The notes beneath the pieces were generated by a model. It did not search any database. It was not told where the DNA came from and was given only the letters and a program-made list of their open reading frames with translations. From positions 1 to 64,000 of the forward strand of contig ONMN01000006.1 of NCBI GenBank assembly GCA_900318885.1: a DNA stretch of 64,000 nucleotides, in the 5' to 3' direction. Numbering within the stretch: the first letter of the stretch is position 1; every line of letters starts with the position of its first letter. The translations under genes were made by a program, and so were the position numbers. Positions 43,267-52,216 of the stretch are shown piece after piece. This stretch comes from an uncultured Prevotellaceae bacterium. Its GTDB lineage: Bacteria; Bacteroidota; Bacteroidia; Bacteroidales; Bacteroidaceae.

Positions 43267-44739
43267 ATTATGGGAAAATTAACGACAATCTTTAAGGATA
43301 CCGCCATTTACGGCCTGTCGAGCATCATCGGCCGTTTTCTGAACTATCTGCTCGTGCCGCTTTATACGGCTCAGCTCTCTGCGGCTAGTGGTGGTTACGG
43401 CATCATTACCAACATCTACGCCTATGTGGCGTTGGCAATGGTGTTGCTGACGTTTGGTATGGAGACCACCTATTTCCGATTCACCAACAAGACCCATACC
43501 GACTCGCAGACGGTTTATGGTACCACACTCATCACGGTGGGCTCTGTGTCGTTGGTGTTTGCGGTGCTGGTGTTGTTGCTCCTGTCGCCCGTCAGTCAGT
43601 TGATGGGCTATGGCGACCACCCGGAGTACGTAGGTGTGATGGCCGTTACGGTAGCTATCGACGCTTTCCTGTGCATTCCCTTTGCCCATCTGCGCCAACA
43701 GAAGAAGGCCTTGAAGTTTGCAGCCTTGAAGCTGCTGAACATTGCGGTGAGCATCCTGTTGAACCTCATCTATTTCTATTTTATGGACGGCAAGGACGTG
43801 GGCTATGCGTTCTACATCAACCTCGTCTGCACGGTGATGCTGGCCGTATGTCTGATTACGGAATATACGGGTTTCCGTTGGAGGCTCGACACGAAACTGC
43901 TGAAGAACATGCTCATCTATTCGTGGCCTATATTGGTGCTGGGCGTTGCCGGTATTCTGAACCAGACAGCCGACAAGATGCTGTTTCCTTACATCTACGA
44001 AGGCAGCGACGGCATGAAACAGTTAGGTATCTATGGAGCCTGCTCGAAGATAGCAATGATTATGGCGATGATTACGCAGGCCTTCCGCTTTGCCTATGAA
44101 CCCATTGTCTTTGCTGGCGTCAAGGACAAAGACCAGCACGAGATGTACGAGAAGGCCATGAAGTTTTTTATTATCTTCACCCTGTTGGCATTCCTCATCG
44201 TGGTAGCTTATATGGACATCTTGAAGGTCCTGATCATCCGTAACACCGACTACTGGGTGGGCTTGGAGGTTGTTCCCATCGTGATGGCCGCAGAGATTAT
44301 GATGGGCATCTACTTCAACCTGTCGTTCTGGTATAAGATTATCGACAAGACCATTTGGGGAGCCATCTTCTCTGGTATCGGCTGTGCGGTGCTGCTGGCT
44401 GTCAACATCATCTTTGTGCCCAAGTACGGCTATATGGCTTGTGCGTGGGGCGGATTTGCCGGATATGGAGTCGCTATGCTCGTCAGCTATTTCGTGGGGC
44501 AGAAGTACTATCCCCTCAACTATCCGCTGAAGGAAATAGCCCTTTATGTGGTATTAGCTTTCGTACTTTTTGGCCTGATGCGTTTCACCAACGACTGGCC
44601 GATGATAGCTTCGTTAGCTTTCAACACTCTGCTCGTTGTGGCCTTTATGGCCGTCATCATCTGGCGCGACCTGCCCCTTGCGAGTCTCCCCGTCGTGGGC
44701 AGATACTTTAGAAAACCGAATTACAAAGTCAAGCAATAA
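43264..44739 (+). CDS. Polysaccharide flippase (Wzx/MATE-type, oligosaccharide exporter family)
   Basis: The 491-residue membrane protein has about fourteen hydrophobic helices and the N-terminal pattern YGLSSIIGRFLNYLLVPLYT that is typical of polysaccharide-biosynthesis flippases. These move lipid-linked oligosaccharides from the inner to the outer face of the cytoplasmic membrane. No glycosyltransferase gene is adjacent, so it may serve a locus elsewhere. Two starts are possible: the ATG at 43264, which lies inside a 9-bp repeat array, or the ATG at 43270 (MGKLTTIFK). The S46 peptidase gene starts 6 bp after its stop, so they are co-transcribed. Confidence 0.9.
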   Translation: MIMGKLTTIFKDTAIYGLSSIIGRFLNYLLVPLYTAQLSAASGGYGIITNIYAYVALAMVLLTFGMETTYFRFTNKTHTDSQTVYGTTLITVGSVSLVFAVLVLLLLSPVSQLMGYGDHPEYVGVMAVTVAIDAFLCIPFAHLRQQKKALKFAALKLLNIAVSILLNLIYFYFMDGKDVGYAFYINLVCTVMLAVCLITEYTGFRWRLDTKLLKNMLIYSWPILVLGVAGILNQTADKMLFPYIYEGSDGMKQLGIYGACSKIAMIMAMITQAFRFAYEPIVFAGVKDKDQHEMYEKAMKFFIIFTLLAFLIVVAYMDILKVLIIRNTDYWVGLEVVPIVMAAEIMMGIYFNLSFWYKIIDKTIWGAIFSGIGCAVLLAVNIIFVPKYGYMACAWGGFAGYGVAMLVSYFVGQKYYPLNYPLKEIALYVVLAFVLFGLMRFTNDWPMIASLAFNTLLVVAFMAVIIWRDLPLASLPVVGRYFRKPNYKVKQ

Positions 44740-44745
44740 TACAAT

Positions 44746-46857
44746 ATGAAGAAAATTCTTTTATCACTATTCAGTCTGTGTGCTCTTGGGGCGCACGCTG
44801 ATGAGGGCATGTGGACGCTCTACAACCTGCCCAATGCCGTCTATGAACAGATGAAGGCGTATGGTTTCCAACTGCCGATGGAACAGCTCTACTCGAGCGA
44901 CAATGCCGTGAAAAACGCTGTTGTCAACTTCGGTGGTTTCTGCACGGGTGTCGTTGTGTCGCCTGACGGACTGGTGTTTACCAATCACCATTGTGGCTTT
45001 GATGCCATTCGTCAGCATTCTACCGTAGAGCACGACTACATGCTGAATGGTTTCATTTCAAAATCCTACGAAGAGGAGTTGCCCAACGAAGACCTTTTCG
45101 TTAGTTTCATGGTTGACCAGAAGGACGTGACTGACCAGATTTTCCCCCATCTGAAGGGTTTGTCGCTCAATAAGCAAGCTGAGTTTGTGGACAGCGTGGA
45201 GAATGCTTGGCAGAAGGAAATCCGCCAGCAGGACTCTACCCTGCGCGTCGAGGTGAAACCATTCTACGAGGGCAACAAATATTATATGACCACCTATCGC
45301 GACTTCGAGGACGTTCGTCTGGTGTTTGCTGTTCCCAAGTCGATGGGTAAGTTTGGTGGAGAGACGGACAACTGGATGTGGCCGCGTCAGACGTGTGACT
45401 ATAGCGTGTTCCGTATCTATGCCGACCCCAAGACCAATGGTCCTGCCAAGTATTCGAAGGATAATGTGCCCTATCACCCCAAGTCGTGGGCGCCTGTTGC
45501 AATGGATGGCTACAAGCCAGGCGACTTCTGTATGATTATGGGCTATCCCGGCTCAACGAGTCGCTATCTGTCATCGTATGGCATTCAGGAGCGCCGCGAT
45601 GCGCTGAATGCACCCCGTGTGCAGGTTCGTGAGGTGAAGCAGGAGGTGATGCTGCGCCACATGCGTGCTTCGGAGGCCGTGCGTATCATGTATGAGTCTA
45701 AGTATGCGCATAGCAGCAACTACTGGAAGAACTCCATAGGTATGAACAAATGTATCGACTCGATAGGACTTATCGGACAGAAGCAGCAGTTTGAGGCCAG
45801 GATTCGCCAGTGGCAGGATTCTACGGGCTATCTGAAGGGTGAGCTCGACTTCGACAAGTTGGCCCAGCTCTATCAGAAGCGCATGAAGTTGACCCGTCTG
45901 CGCACGATCTTCAGAGAGACCTTCTATACCTTCGACGACGAACTGACAACGCGTGCTTGGAAATGCAACTGGGGCATTCATGTACAAGGTCCGAAAGACA
46001 AGCCCAAGAAGCAATATTATATGTTCGACGACAACAGCAAGGAGTGGGACGAGGCTACTGACTGCGAGCTGCTCGCTACGCTGATTCGCAACTATCGTCA
46101 ACAGGTTGACAAGGAGTATTTGCCAGATTTCTATGAGACCATTGATGAGAAGTTTGGTGGCGACTGTGCCGCCTACGTCAAAGCCCTGTATCAGAAGTCT
46201 ATTCTGATGAAGAGCGGCAAGCCCATCTATTTCAATAAGAAGAGCTACGACAAGGATTTGGGTGTGAAGTACGGCATCTCCATCAGCGAGATTATGGCCA
46301 AGATTAATAACGACCTCAGCGAGTTCAGAGACGATATTGCCGAGCAGGAGCGACTATTGTGTGCCGCTGTGCTACGTATGGAGCAGGATCTGCCCAACTA
46401 TTCGGATGCCAACTTCACCATGCGAATGACCTACGGTCAGATTGGTGAATATACGCTGGGCGGACGTCCCTCTGGCTATTACACTACTGCCCGTTCGCTT
46501 TGGGAGAAGATGCAGAAGGCTGATGAGAACTTCGAATACTTTGCAGAGCCGGTGATGCACGAGCTGATGGCGCAGAAGGACTTTGGCAAGTATGCTGACT
46601 CGCTGACGGGTACCATGCAGCTCTGTTTCCTTTCGAATAATGATATCACTGGTGGTAACTCCGGCTCACCCATCTTCAATGGCAAGGGCGAACTGCTCGG
46701 ACTAGCCTTTGACGGAAATTGGGACAGCTTGTCGTCGGACATTTTCTTCGACCGTCAACTGGCGCGCACCATCAATGTCGACGTGCGCTATATGCTCTTT
46801 ATGATGGATCAATGGGGTCACGCAGAACGCTTGCTAAAGGAAATAAACGCGAAATAA
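44746..46857 (+). CDS. S46-family dipeptidyl-peptidase (DPP7-like)
   Basis: The 703-residue secreted serine exopeptidase removes dipeptides from peptide N termini in the periplasm. A signal peptide (about 1-18) is followed by a chymotrypsin-like double barrel. The catalytic His lies in FTNHHCGF (His81/His82) and the nucleophile is Ser639 in GGNSGSP. The residue 18 positions after that Ser, which decides S1 specificity in Porphyromonas enzymes (Arg673 in DPP11, Gly in DPP7), is Gly657 in LAFDGNW. A preference for hydrophobic rather than acidic residues is therefore predicted. Its last 24 bp overlap the end of the convergent helicase gene. Confidence 0.93.
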   Translation: MKKILLSLFSLCALGAHADEGMWTLYNLPNAVYEQMKAYGFQLPMEQLYSSDNAVKNAVVNFGGFCTGVVVSPDGLVFTNHHCGFDAIRQHSTVEHDYMLNGFISKSYEEELPNEDLFVSFMVDQKDVTDQIFPHLKGLSLNKQAEFVDSVENAWQKEIRQQDSTLRVEVKPFYEGNKYYMTTYRDFEDVRLVFAVPKSMGKFGGETDNWMWPRQTCDYSVFRIYADPKTNGPAKYSKDNVPYHPKSWAPVAMDGYKPGDFCMIMGYPGSTSRYLSSYGIQERRDALNAPRVQVREVKQEVMLRHMRASEAVRIMYESKYAHSSNYWKNSIGMNKCIDSIGLIGQKQQFEARIRQWQDSTGYLKGELDFDKLAQLYQKRMKLTRLRTIFRETFYTFDDELTTRAWKCNWGIHVQGPKDKPKKQYYMFDDNSKEWDEATDCELLATLIRNYRQQVDKEYLPDFYETIDEKFGGDCAAYVKALYQKSILMKSGKPIYFNKKSYDKDLGVKYGISISEIMAKINNDLSEFRDDIAEQERLLCAAVLRMEQDLPNYSDANFTMRMTYGQIGEYTLGGRPSGYYTTARSLWEKMQKADENFEYFAEPVMHELMAQKDFGKYADSLTGTMQLCFLSNNDITGGNSGSPIFNGKGELLGLAFDGNWDSLSSDIFFDRQLARTINVDVRYMLFMMDQWGHAERLLKEINAK

Positions 46858-48786
46858 CAGCCTAGCAAAACAATGCATAAAACAAACAGCCCAGCCCTCT
46901 TCGCTGAAATCAGGTATTTCGCCTTTCAGCTCTTTTGCCTTTTTCTTTTCACCCTTGGTCTTCATGCTGTTGGGATTCAGAAACTGCATCCATTCATCCT
47001 TTTGGTAGGTCTTGGCTTCCTTTTTGGGCGCTCTAGCAGGTCTGGAAGGTCTAGATTCTCTAGATGTTCTAGAATCTCTAGATACTCTAGATGGCTTGCC
47101 TTTTGGCGCTGGCCTGCCAACAGTTTCTTCTGCGTCGTTGCAACGTACCTCACGGCCTTTATATTGCTGGCCATTGACGTATTTGATGACTCGCTGGACG
47201 TCCTCCTCAGGAACCTCGAAATAGGCGATGGTAGTCAGCAGATCGATATGGCCAACTTCCACGTGACCACGAACATTCTTGTTGAGGAACTGCATCAGTT
47301 CACCAGGATAGAAGCCGTCCTTCTTGCCCAGATTGATGAAGAGTTTGCGGTAGCCTTTGGATGCCGTGAACGACTGCCCCTTTTCACGCTTACCCCTTTC
47401 TCTCTTTTCGCCTCGTTCTTCTTTCTTCGAGGAAACAGGCTCAATCTCTGGGGCGTCAGCATAGTAAGCTAAGAACTTACCGAACTCCAGTGATACAATC
47501 TTCTTGATGAGGTCGTCTTTATCGATATATTCGAAATAGCGGCTGATGTCCTGCATAAAGGGTGCAATCTGTTCTTCGTCGACGTCACTCTTCACAATCT
47601 GGTCCATCACCTTATAGAGCTGCTTCTTGCAGATTTCTTCTGCCGAAGGGATGGTGCCTTGCTCGAACTGCTTGCCAATCTCTTTCTCGATGTTGCGAAT
47701 CTTATGTTTCTCGCGCGAATGGACAATGCTGAGCGAGGTGCCTTTCTTGCCAGCACGGCCCGTACGACCAGAACGGTGGGTGTAGTTCTCTATGTCGTCA
47801 GGCAATCCATAATTGATGACGTGTGTGAGGTCGTCAACGTCGAGTCCGCGAGCAGCAACGTCCGTTGCCACCAGCAACTGTACAGTGTGCTGACGGAACT
47901 TTTGCATAGTGAGGTCGCGCTGTTGTTGTGAGAGGTCACCGTGCAGCGATTCTGCGTTGTAACCGTCGCGAATCAGTTTGTCAGCCACTTCCTGCGTCTC
48001 AATCTTCGTGCGACAGAAGATGATGGCGAAGATGCGCGGATAGTAGTCTACCAGACGTTTCAGCGCTAAGTACTTGTCCTTCGCATTCACCATATAATAG
48101 ATGTGGTTGACGTGTTCAGCACCTTCGTTGCGTGAACCCACCACAATCTCCTTGTAATTATGCAGATAACCTTTGGCAATACGCTCAATTTCGCGACTCA
48201 TGGTGGCCGAGAAAAGCAACGTATTTCTGTCCTCAGGCACACCTTCCAAAATGGCATCGATACTCTCCGAGAAGCCCATGTTCAGCATCTCGTCAGCTTC
48301 GTCGAGTACGACATTATGTACGTCGTCCAATTGCGCAACACCACGTTTCATCAGGTCAATCAGACGTCCTGGGGTCGCTACGATAATCTGAACACCTTTG
48401 CGCAGGGCACGTATCTGTTGTTCGATACTGGCACCGCCATATACAGCCTCGATGTGGATGCCGTCCAGGTATTTGGCAAAGTCGCGCATATCGTCAGCAA
48501 TCTGTAGGCACAATTCTCGCGTAGGTGCTAGGATGAGGGCATGAGGCAGCCCCCTGCCAATCTCTCCCATCTGAGGGTGGGGGATTTCGGCTATTCTTTG
48601 CAGCACGGGAATACCAAATGCTGCTGTCTTGCCTGTTCCCGTCTGGGCAAGGGCAATGACGTCGTTATTATTACCCAGCAGATAGGGAATAACCTCTTCC
48701 TGCACAGGCATAGGCTGTACGAAGCCCATCTCTTCAATGGCTTTGCGAATCTCTTCGCATACGCCTAATTCTTCAAATGTTTTCAA
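46834..48786 (-). CDS. DEAD-box RNA helicase with DbpA-type RNA-binding domain
   Basis: The 650-residue ATP-dependent RNA helicase has motif I AQTGTGKT (from residue 47), then PTRELC, TPGRLIDL, LDEADEML, SAT and HRSGRTGRAG across two RecA-like domains (about 1-370). A DbpA/CsdA-type RNA-binding domain (about 470-550, FINLGKKDGFYPGELMQFLN) follows. The C terminus is a low-complexity Ser/Arg/Pro/Lys tail, part of which is encoded by five 9-bp repeats. It probably acts in ribosome assembly or in mRNA turnover. The last residues (CFARLLFRVYFL) are hydrophobic and unlike the family, and they are encoded where the gene runs into the convergent S46 gene. Confidence 0.94.
   Translation of the reverse strand: MKTFEELGVCEEIRKAIEEMGFVQPMPVQEEVIPYLLGNNNDVIALAQTGTGKTAAFGIPVLQRIAEIPHPQMGEIGRGLPHALILAPTRELCLQIADDMRDFAKYLDGIHIEAVYGGASIEQQIRALRKGVQIIVATPGRLIDLMKRGVAQLDDVHNVVLDEADEMLNMGFSESIDAILEGVPEDRNTLLFSATMSREIERIAKGYLHNYKEIVVGSRNEGAEHVNHIYYMVNAKDKYLALKRLVDYYPRIFAIIFCRTKIETQEVADKLIRDGYNAESLHGDLSQQQRDLTMQKFRQHTVQLLVATDVAARGLDVDDLTHVINYGLPDDIENYTHRSGRTGRAGKKGTSLSIVHSREKHKIRNIEKEIGKQFEQGTIPSAEEICKKQLYKVMDQIVKSDVDEEQIAPFMQDISRYFEYIDKDDLIKKIVSLEFGKFLAYYADAPEIEPVSSKKEERGEKRERGKREKGQSFTASKGYRKLFINLGKKDGFYPGELMQFLNKNVRGHVEVGHIDLLTTIAYFEVPEEDVQRVIKYVNGQQYKGREVRCNDAEETVGRPAPKGKPSRVSRDSRTSRESRPSRPARAPKKEAKTYQKDEWMQFLNPNSMKTKGEKKKAKELKGEIPDFSEEGWAVCFMHCFARLLFRVYFL
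47050..47091. repeat. Five-copy 9-bp TCTAGAnnn array inside the helicase gene
   Basis: TCTAGA occurs at 47050, 47059, 47068, 47077 and 47086, exactly every 9 bp. In the gene (minus strand) it encodes Ser-Arg-x triplets of the basic tail. Confidence 0.85.
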
Positions 48787-48797
48787 TATGAATAGTG

Positions 48798-50288
48798 TTA
48801 TTTAATAAGTTGCTTCACTGCATTACGCCAGCCCTGATAGAGTGCTTCCTTTTGGGCTCTTGGTTGGGAGTGATAGGTCTGGGTCACCTTGCGGAAACCT
48901 CTTACCTCCTCGAAGGTCTTCCAGATTCCACGGGCAAAGCCGTTCATGATGACAGCTCCAAGGGCTGAGGCGTCGTCGACTTCTGTGCAGACAACAGGCG
49001 TGTCAAGCATATCGGCTTGGAACTGCATGAGGAACTGGTTTTTCGTGGGTCCGCCATCAGCGGCAATCTCCTTCAGACTGCCACCTGTGGCACGAGCCAT
49101 CACGTCGACTAAGTCTTTTATTTGATAGGCAATAGACTCCAAAGCAGCACGCAGGAAATGAGCCTTTGTGGTGGCGAAGGTCAGTCCGAAGACCGCTCCC
49201 TTCACGTCACTCTGCCACCAAGGAGCACCAAGTCCAGAGAAGGCAGGCACGATATACACACCGCCATTATCCTCGACGCTCGTTGCCAATGCTTCCATCT
49301 CAGCAGGATGTCCCACCAACTGTAACTGGTCGGCAATCCACTTCAGCGTGGCGCCTGTGCTATAAATGTTGCCCTCGAAACCATAGTAGGTCTTGCCAAA
49401 GGCTGAGAATCCTACGCTGGTCACCAAGCCTTCAGGGGCTTGCTGGGGCTCCTCACCAATGTTCACCATGACACTGGAACCAGTGCCATAGGTGACCTTA
49501 CCAGAACCCTTCTCAAAGCACATCTGGCCCACCAATGCACCATGTGAGTCACCTAACACACCAGCAATCTGAATGGGCTTGGAGAACACGCCCTCACAGG
49601 TGGTTTCACCATAAATGGCGTCGCAGGGCTTCAGTTCAGGCATCATCGAACGGGGAATGTCGAAGAGTTGAAGTAGTTCATCGTCCCACTGCATCGTATG
49701 GATGTTAAACAACATGGTGCGCGAGGCGTTCGTATAGTCTGTCGCATGAATTTTCCCACCAGTGAGTTTCCAGATAAGCCAGGTTTCAATAGTGCCCATC
49801 AGGAGGTCGCCTCGTGAGGCAAACTCACGGGCACCCTCCACGTTGTCGAGCAGCCATTTTATGCCTGTAGCTGAGAAGTTGGGGTCGATGAGCAAACCGC
49901 TCTTCTGCATCACCATTTCTGCTTTTCCGTCAGCCCGAAGCTGACGGCACAACTCTGCACCACGAGTATCCTGCCAAACAACCGCATTCGCAATGGGTTT
50001 GCCAGTGGTTTTATTCCAGACGACGGCGGTCTCGCGTTGGTTGGTAATGGCTAACGAGAAGGTGTGGGGAACCAACGAATAATGCAGATCCACCTCAGCC
50101 ATTAGTTTGCGGATGGCCTCTATCATGTTCTGATAGATTTCCTCTGCGTCGTGCTCTACCCAGCCCGTCTGGGGGTAGTATTGCTTGTGGTCTACGTTGG
50201 TACGAGCCAGCAAACGGCATTCCTCGTCGAACAGCAATGCTTTCGTCGAGGATGTGCTCTGGTCGATAGCGATAATGCGTTGTGCCAT
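48798..50288 (-). CDS. FGGY-family carbohydrate kinase, glycerol kinase-like
   Basis: The start is the ATG at 50288 (MAQRIIAIDQSTSST); an extension to 50309 is possible but would overlap the previous gene. The 496-residue protein has the two-domain FGGY fold: phosphate-1 motif IDQSTSSTKALLF, the glycerol-kinase-like TNQRETAVVW and VVWQDTRGAEL, the ATPase segment GDSHGALVGQ, and the adenosine motif IAADGGPTKNQFLMQ. It is closest in sequence style to GlpK. However, it lies 4 bp after a two-gene transketolase, an arrangement known from apulose kinases of apiose catabolism. The substrate therefore could be glycerol or a branched or pentulose sugar. Confidence 0.85.
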   Translation of the reverse strand: MAQRIIAIDQSTSSTKALLFDEECRLLARTNVDHKQYYPQTGWVEHDAEEIYQNMIEAIRKLMAEVDLHYSLVPHTFSLAITNQRETAVVWNKTTGKPIANAVVWQDTRGAELCRQLRADGKAEMVMQKSGLLIDPNFSATGIKWLLDNVEGAREFASRGDLLMGTIETWLIWKLTGGKIHATDYTNASRTMLFNIHTMQWDDELLQLFDIPRSMMPELKPCDAIYGETTCEGVFSKPIQIAGVLGDSHGALVGQMCFEKGSGKVTYGTGSSVMVNIGEEPQQAPEGLVTSVGFSAFGKTYYGFEGNIYSTGATLKWIADQLQLVGHPAEMEALATSVEDNGGVYIVPAFSGLGAPWWQSDVKGAVFGLTFATTKAHFLRAALESIAYQIKDLVDVMARATGGSLKEIAADGGPTKNQFLMQFQADMLDTPVVCTEVDDASALGAVIMNGFARGIWKTFEEVRGFRKVTQTYHSQPRAQKEALYQGWRNAVKQLIK

Positions 50289-50292
50289 AGAC

Positions 50293-51216
50293 TTATTTGA
50301 TGAAATCAAGCGTACTCTTTACGATACCATCTGCATCCATACCATAGTGGTGGAAGATTTCAGCGTTGGTGCCATGAACGACGTTCTCGTCAGGAATACC
50401 GATGATGCGAACTGGGACGGGATTTTCGCTGATGGTCTCGCAAACCATAGCACCCAAACCACCAAACTGAGAGTGCTCCTCAACAGTAACGATACGACCT
50501 GTCTCCTTTGCTGCTTTTTTGATAGCCTCTTCATCGAAAGGTTTCAGCCAGGAACAGTCAAGCACACGAGCGGAGATACCTTTCTCCTTCAGTTGCAGAC
50601 CAGCCTGCCAAGCGTGGTAGACAGTTTCGCCAGTAGCTACGATGGTGACGTCCTTACCATCCAGAATCTGAATGGCCTTTCCCACCTCGAAGTGGAAGTC
50701 GTCGTCAGCATAGACATCAGGCACAGCAGCACGACCGACTCGAACGTAACAAGGCTTATTGAAATCAACCAGGAACTTAACGAGTTTCTTGGTGACGCGC
50801 CAGTCGGAGGGCAGACAAACCGTCATTCCTGGGAAGGTGCGCAGGGCGGCAATGTCGTGCAAAGAATGGTGGGTAGCGCCCAGTGCTCCGTAAGCCACAC
50901 CGCCTGATACACCTAGGATAGTGACGGGGTTCTCGCTATACGCCAAGTCCACCTTGACCTGTTCCAGCGAACGGGCTACATAGAAGCAAGCGGGACCACA
51001 ACAAAACACCTTCTTGCCACTATGTGCCAAACCAGCAGAGATACCCACTGCATCCTGCTCGGCAATGCCACACTCCACAAACTGTTCAGGCAGTGCGTTG
51101 GCATAGTCGCCCAGGGTTACAGAGCCACGAGCGTCAGTGGTTACAGCAATAATATCTTTATCTTCACGTGCCAGTTCCAGCAACGTGTCAGTAAACTGTT
51201 TTCTACATGCAATCAT
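50293..51216 (-). CDS. Transketolase, C-terminal subunit
   Basis: The 307-residue protein corresponds to the pyrimidine-binding and C-terminal domains of transketolase. The conserved Glu that activates thiamine diphosphate is in VECGIAEQDAVGIS (Glu53), and GGVAYGALGATHHSLHD and PSDWRVTKKL are also typical. It requires the N-terminal subunit encoded 4 bp upstream to form the active site at their interface. It transfers two-carbon ketol units between sugar phosphates. The split form and the neighbouring kinase suggest a catabolic rather than housekeeping pathway. Confidence 0.92.
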   Translation of the reverse strand: MIACRKQFTDTLLELAREDKDIIAVTTDARGSVTLGDYANALPEQFVECGIAEQDAVGISAGLAHSGKKVFCCGPACFYVARSLEQVKVDLAYSENPVTILGVSGGVAYGALGATHHSLHDIAALRTFPGMTVCLPSDWRVTKKLVKFLVDFNKPCYVRVGRAAVPDVYADDDFHFEVGKAIQILDGKDVTIVATGETVYHAWQAGLQLKEKGISARVLDCSWLKPFDEEAIKKAAKETGRIVTVEEHSQFGGLGAMVCETISENPVPVRIIGIPDENVVHGTNAEIFHHYGMDADGIVKSTLDFIK

Positions 51217-51220
51217 CTTC

Positions 51221-52054
51221 TTATCCCTCCAATCCTTTAATTCTTTCTTCTATTTCCTTTACAGCCTCTTTGCACTGCTCTTCGTTCAGCACACCATGAT
51301 GCCACTTGGCAATACCCTCCATAAACGAGACGCCCTTGCCCTTCGTGGTGTTCGACACTAGCAGGTGGGGCTTCTTGTTCGTATAGTCGATGGCATCAAA
51401 CGTCTTCACGATATCCTCCATAGAATCGCCATTCATCTCGATAACGTTCCAACCAAAGGCGCTCCAACGTTCCTTCACAGAGTCGATAGGCATTACGTCC
51501 TCTGTATTACCACTGATTTGCAAGTGGTTACGGTCGATGATAGCCACAAGGTTGTCTAACTCGTACTTATGACCAGCCATTGCTGCTTCATAGATAGAGC
51601 CTTCACCCTGCTCACCATCGCCCATCAGCACGTAAGTTTTCCAAGCTTTTTTATCCATTTTAGCAGCAATGGCCATACCAACGCCAATGCCCAGTCCGTG
51701 ACCCAGTGCACCACTGTTTACCTCAATGCCAGGCACCTCAATAGTGGGATGCCCACTCAGAATACTTCCGAACTTGCCCAGTGTGTCGAGTACTTCGGGT
51801 GCGAGAAATCCTTTTGCTTCCAGCGTTACGTATAGAGCTTCTACACAATGACCCTTTGACAACACGAAACGGTCTCTGTCTGCAGCCTTCGGCTCCTGAG
51901 GATTCAGTCCTTTCATTACATGGAAATACAATGCCGTCATTACGTTTAGGCACGAAAGGTCGCCACCAATGTGACCTGCCTTGGCGGCATATACCACCTC
52001 AACAAGACGCTTACGGTTCTTCTCCGCAAGCAATTCCAATTCTTTTACGTTCAT
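51221..52054 (-). CDS. Transketolase, N-terminal subunit
   Basis: The 277-residue protein is the diphosphate-binding half of a split transketolase. The thiamine diphosphate motif starts at GDGEQGEGS (residues 145-153) and ends near Asn176 in DRNHLQISG. The substrate-loop His residues are in AKAGHIGGDLS and SKGHCVEALY. It is the first gene of the three-gene minus-strand operon (this gene, the C-terminal subunit, the FGGY kinase). Upstream, a possible -7 element TATTTTTG reads at 52125-52118, but without a well-placed -33 element. Confidence 0.92.
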   Translation of the reverse strand: MNVKELELLAEKNRKRLVEVVYAAKAGHIGGDLSCLNVMTALYFHVMKGLNPQEPKAADRDRFVLSKGHCVEALYVTLEAKGFLAPEVLDTLGKFGSILSGHPTIEVPGIEVNSGALGHGLGIGVGMAIAAKMDKKAWKTYVLMGDGEQGEGSIYEAAMAGHKYELDNLVAIIDRNHLQISGNTEDVMPIDSVKERWSAFGWNVIEMNGDSMEDIVKTFDAIDYTNKKPHLLVSNTTKGKGVSFMEGIAKWHHGVLNEEQCKEAVKEIEERIKGLEG

Positions 52055-52148
52055 CTTTTCTTTAGATATATTTTATAATAAAGATGCACGAACGCGCGAA
52101 ATGTCATCATCTTACCTCAAAAATAATAGTATAAAACAATGCTTTTTC

Positions 52149-52180
52149 TTTGTGTATTTAATCAAAAATGCGTACCTTTG
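52149..52180 (+). promoter_or_regulatory. Promoter of the carboxylesterase gene
   Basis: TTTG at 52149-52152, a 20-bp spacer and TACCTTTG at 52173-52180, 36 nt before the chosen ATG. Confidence 0.8.
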
Positions 52181-52216
52181 TACGCAAATGTTTCATCCAT
52201 ACCTAAAATTATCATT

